Part shown: positions 62,404-64,000 of the stretch, in pieces
Layout of the letters: each line of letters begins with the position of its first letter
Numbering within the stretch: position 1 is the first letter of the stretch
Origin: Kitasatospora albolonga
GTDB lineage: Bacteria; Actinomycetota; Actinomycetes; Streptomycetales; Streptomycetaceae
DNA length: 64,000 nucleotides
Assembly: GCA_002082585.1 (NCBI GenBank)
Contig: CP020563.1
Coordinates: forward strand, 5,822,001-5,886,000
Direction of reading: 5' to 3'
Translations under genes and position numbers: made by a program
The notes under the pieces: generated by a model
Database searches by the model: none
Told to the model about the DNA's origin: nothing
Seen by the model: only the letters and a program-made list of their open reading frames with translations

Positions 62404-63645
62404 GTGAACCACGTAGCGAAGAGCGCACGGGCGGGCTCGGCCGCCGTGCTGACATGGGCAGGACTGCTCACCGTGCTGGCCCTGCTGACGGGATGCACCG
62501 ATACGAGGGAGGCCCTGCGAGGCGGCGCTTCGGGCTCGCCCCCGGATGTGATCGCCATCTTCCCGGAGAACGGGGCGAAGGAGGTCGACGCGGAGACCCG
62601 AATCCGGGTGAAGATCCCCGACGGCCGGCTGGAGAGCGTCAAGGTGATGCGGATCGAGGACGCGCAGCAGCAGACGGTGGCGGGGCGCATCGCGGAGGAC
62701 GGCCTCTCCTGGAACCCGGAGCCCGGCGCGGCCCGGCTCGCCCTGGCCGCGAAGTACAGCATCGACGCGGTGGCGGTGGACGCGTCCGGACAGCGCTCGG
62801 CCCGCCACTCCACGTTCACCACGCTCGTCCCCGAGCACCGCTTCATCGGCTACTTCAAGCCGGAGAACCGGTCCACCGTGGGCACGGGCATGATCGTCTC
62901 CTTCTCCTTCAACCGGCCCATCGCCGACCGCGCGGCCGTGCAGAAGGCCATCCGGGTGACCGCGGAACCGGAGGTGGAGGTCGTCGGCCACTGGTTCGGC
63001 AAGGACCGGCTCGACTTCCGGCCCCGGGAGTACTGGAAGCCCGGCACCGAGGTCACCGTGGACATCGGACTGCGGGACGTGGAGGGCGCCCCGAAGGTCT
63101 ACGGCAGCCAGGACAAGAAGGTCACCTTCACCGTCGGCCGCTCCCAGGTCTCCACCGTCGACGCGGAGGCCAAGACCATGGAGGTACGGAAGGACGGCGA
63201 GCTGGTCAGTACGGTCCCGATCACCGCCGGGGCCCCGAAGACGACCACGTACAACGGGAAGATGGTCGTCACCGAGCTGCACGAGGTGACCCGGATGAAC
63301 GGCGCCACCGTCGGCTTCACGGACGACGAGGGCAAGGGCGAGTACGACATCAAGGACGTCCCGCACGCCATCCGGCTCACCACCTCCGGCACCTTTCTGC
63401 ACGGCAACTACTGGGCCGACGAGTCCGTCTTCGGCAAGGAGAACGTCAGCCACGGCTGCATCGGGCTGCGCGACGCGAAGGGCGGCAGCGCCACCACCCC
63501 GGGCGGCTGGTTCTTCGACCGGACGCTGATCGGGGACGTGGTGGAGGTCGTCAACTCGAAGGACAAGAAGGTCGCGCCGGACAACGGGCTTGGCGGCTGG
63601 AACATGGACTGGGCGAAGTGGAAGGCGGGCTCCGCCCTGCGCTGA
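62404..63645 (+). CDS. L,D-transpeptidase lipoprotein with immunoglobulin-like domains
   Basis: 413 residues from the GTG at 62404. Lipobox LTGC with Cys31 marks a lipoprotein. Two Ig-like domains (about 47-250, as in LdtMt2: VIAIFPENGAKEVD, then FKPENRSTVGTGMIVSFSFNRPI) precede the YkuD catalytic domain (about 258-395) with HGNYW and SHGCIGL, giving His350 and Cys352. The enzyme makes 3-3 crosslinks in peptidoglycan from tetrapeptide donors and resists most beta-lactams. It is transcribed divergently from glgX. Confidence 0.93.
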   Translation: MNHVAKSARAGSAAVLTWAGLLTVLALLTGCTDTREALRGGASGSPPDVIAIFPENGAKEVDAETRIRVKIPDGRLESVKVMRIEDAQQQTVAGRIAEDGLSWNPEPGAARLALAAKYSIDAVAVDASGQRSARHSTFTTLVPEHRFIGYFKPENRSTVGTGMIVSFSFNRPIADRAAVQKAIRVTAEPEVEVVGHWFGKDRLDFRPREYWKPGTEVTVDIGLRDVEGAPKVYGSQDKKVTFTVGRSQVSTVDAEAKTMEVRKDGELVSTVPITAGAPKTTTYNGKMVVTELHEVTRMNGATVGFTDDEGKGEYDIKDVPHAIRLTTSGTFLHGNYWADESVFGKENVSHGCIGLRDAKGGSATTPGGWFFDRTLIGDVVEVVNSKDKKVAPDNGLGGWNMDWAKWKAGSALR

Positions 63646-63927
63646 GAACTCCGCGGCCCCTGCGCCGAGACCTCCGCCGCCCGTGCGCCGAGACCCCTGC
63701 TGCCTCCGCGCTCGGCCCCCCGCCGACTCTGCGCCGAGACCCCCGCCGCCGGGTGTCCCGTACCCCGTCCCACCTGCGCGGCTCTCCGCGTCAGTTGGGA
63801 CGGAACGGTGACATTCCGGGGGGAGTCCCCCGCGCCCACGGTGTGATTATCTTGCCTGTAGTGCGCATGTGCAGCGTGCGGGGGTGCGGGCCACGGCGAT
63901 GCCGGGCCCGGCGAGGGGAGAACCACA
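63646..63927 (+). other. Intergenic region with TGCGCCGAGACC repeats and promoter-like sequences
   Basis: TGCGCCGAGACC is repeated three times (63661, 63684 and about 63730) in the 100 bp after the transpeptidase stop. GGAAC (63802-63806) followed after 18 bp by GTC (63825-63827) resembles a cell-envelope stress sigma E promoter but with slightly long spacing. TATCTT (63848-63853) is an alternative -10. GAGGGGAG (63913-63920) is the ribosome-binding site of the next gene. Confidence 0.45.
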
Positions 63928-64000
63928 GTGAACGGGCAGCCGATATCGGGGGCATCGGCCGGGGCGGCCAGGAAGCGGCGCGGCGGATCGGGGCCCCTGG
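63928..64000 (+). CDS. Start of a further gene, cut by the window end
   Basis: GTG at 63928 with GAGGGGAG 7 bp upstream; 24 codons are visible, reading as a polar, Arg/Lys-containing N-terminus (AARKRRGG) that could precede a signal or anchor segment. The family cannot be told from this fragment. In related genomes another L,D-transpeptidase gene often follows here, but that is from memory of gene order, not from the sequence. Confidence 0.6.
   Translation, partial: MNGQPISGASAGAARKRRGGSGPL

Overview
The window is about 72% G+C with strong third-position GC bias, leaderless and GGAGG-led starts, and a gene complement typical of the core chromosome of a Streptomyces or close relative. The assignment rests on csl/glx, icmA, the GlgE pathway, DUF6230/DUF6114 proteins and LAxTG sortase substrates. 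I found no rRNA, tRNA, CRISPR array, prophage or insertion sequence; every gene looks intact except the two cut by the window ends.

Layout. 0-4.1 kb: the end of cslA (cellulose synthase-like enzyme), the radical-copper oxidase glxA, a small unknown gene and a GH6 endoglucanase (cslZ-like) on the opposite strand; together a hyphal-tip beta-glucan system. 4.3-7.7 kb: ArsR-like regulator, MFS exporter, MarR regulator, DUF3817 membrane protein. 7.7-13.2 kb: isobutyryl-CoA mutase large subunit (icmA), a lipid kinase, a TetR regulator and a thioredoxin-TPR protein. 13.2-16.5 kb: an uncharacterised three-gene envelope locus (DUF6230, DUF6114, a tail-linked membrane protein) behind two TTAC...GTAA dyads. 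16.5-17.3 kb: a VapBC-type toxin-antitoxin pair. 17.4-23.7 kb: pyk, ackA and pta on one strand and pfkA divergent, a glycolysis/acetate node. 23.8-28.6 kb: an XRE regulator and a DctS/DctR-like two-component pair divergent from dctA. 28.8-30.1 kb: an LAxTG surface protein.

30.2-41.4 kb: glgB, mak (pep2), treS and glgE on the minus strand with glgP divergent, i.e. the trehalose-to-alpha-glucan (GlgE) pathway; glgX lies apart at 59.9-62.2 kb. 41.5-45.3 kb: a secreted M4 metalloprotease with P-domain and a second LAxTG surface protein. 45.4-51.3 kb: two TetR-controlled divergent loci, one with a FAD monooxygenase, one with a quinone reductase-MFS-DsbA/FrnE operon. 51.4-57.2 kb: an asymmetric ABC exporter pair and an ABC-2 efflux pair. 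57.2-59.9 kb: a NarL-type sensor kinase and response regulator separated by a striking array of about 67-bp alternating repeats. 62.4-64 kb: a lipoprotein L,D-transpeptidase and the start of a further gene.

Most promising for follow-up: the DUF6230/DUF6114 locus, the A/B repeat array between kinase and regulator genes with a 13-mer shared elsewhere, and several well-defined regulator-operator arrangements readable directly from the sequence (50.6, 46.06, 17.3, 11.6 and 7.68 kb).
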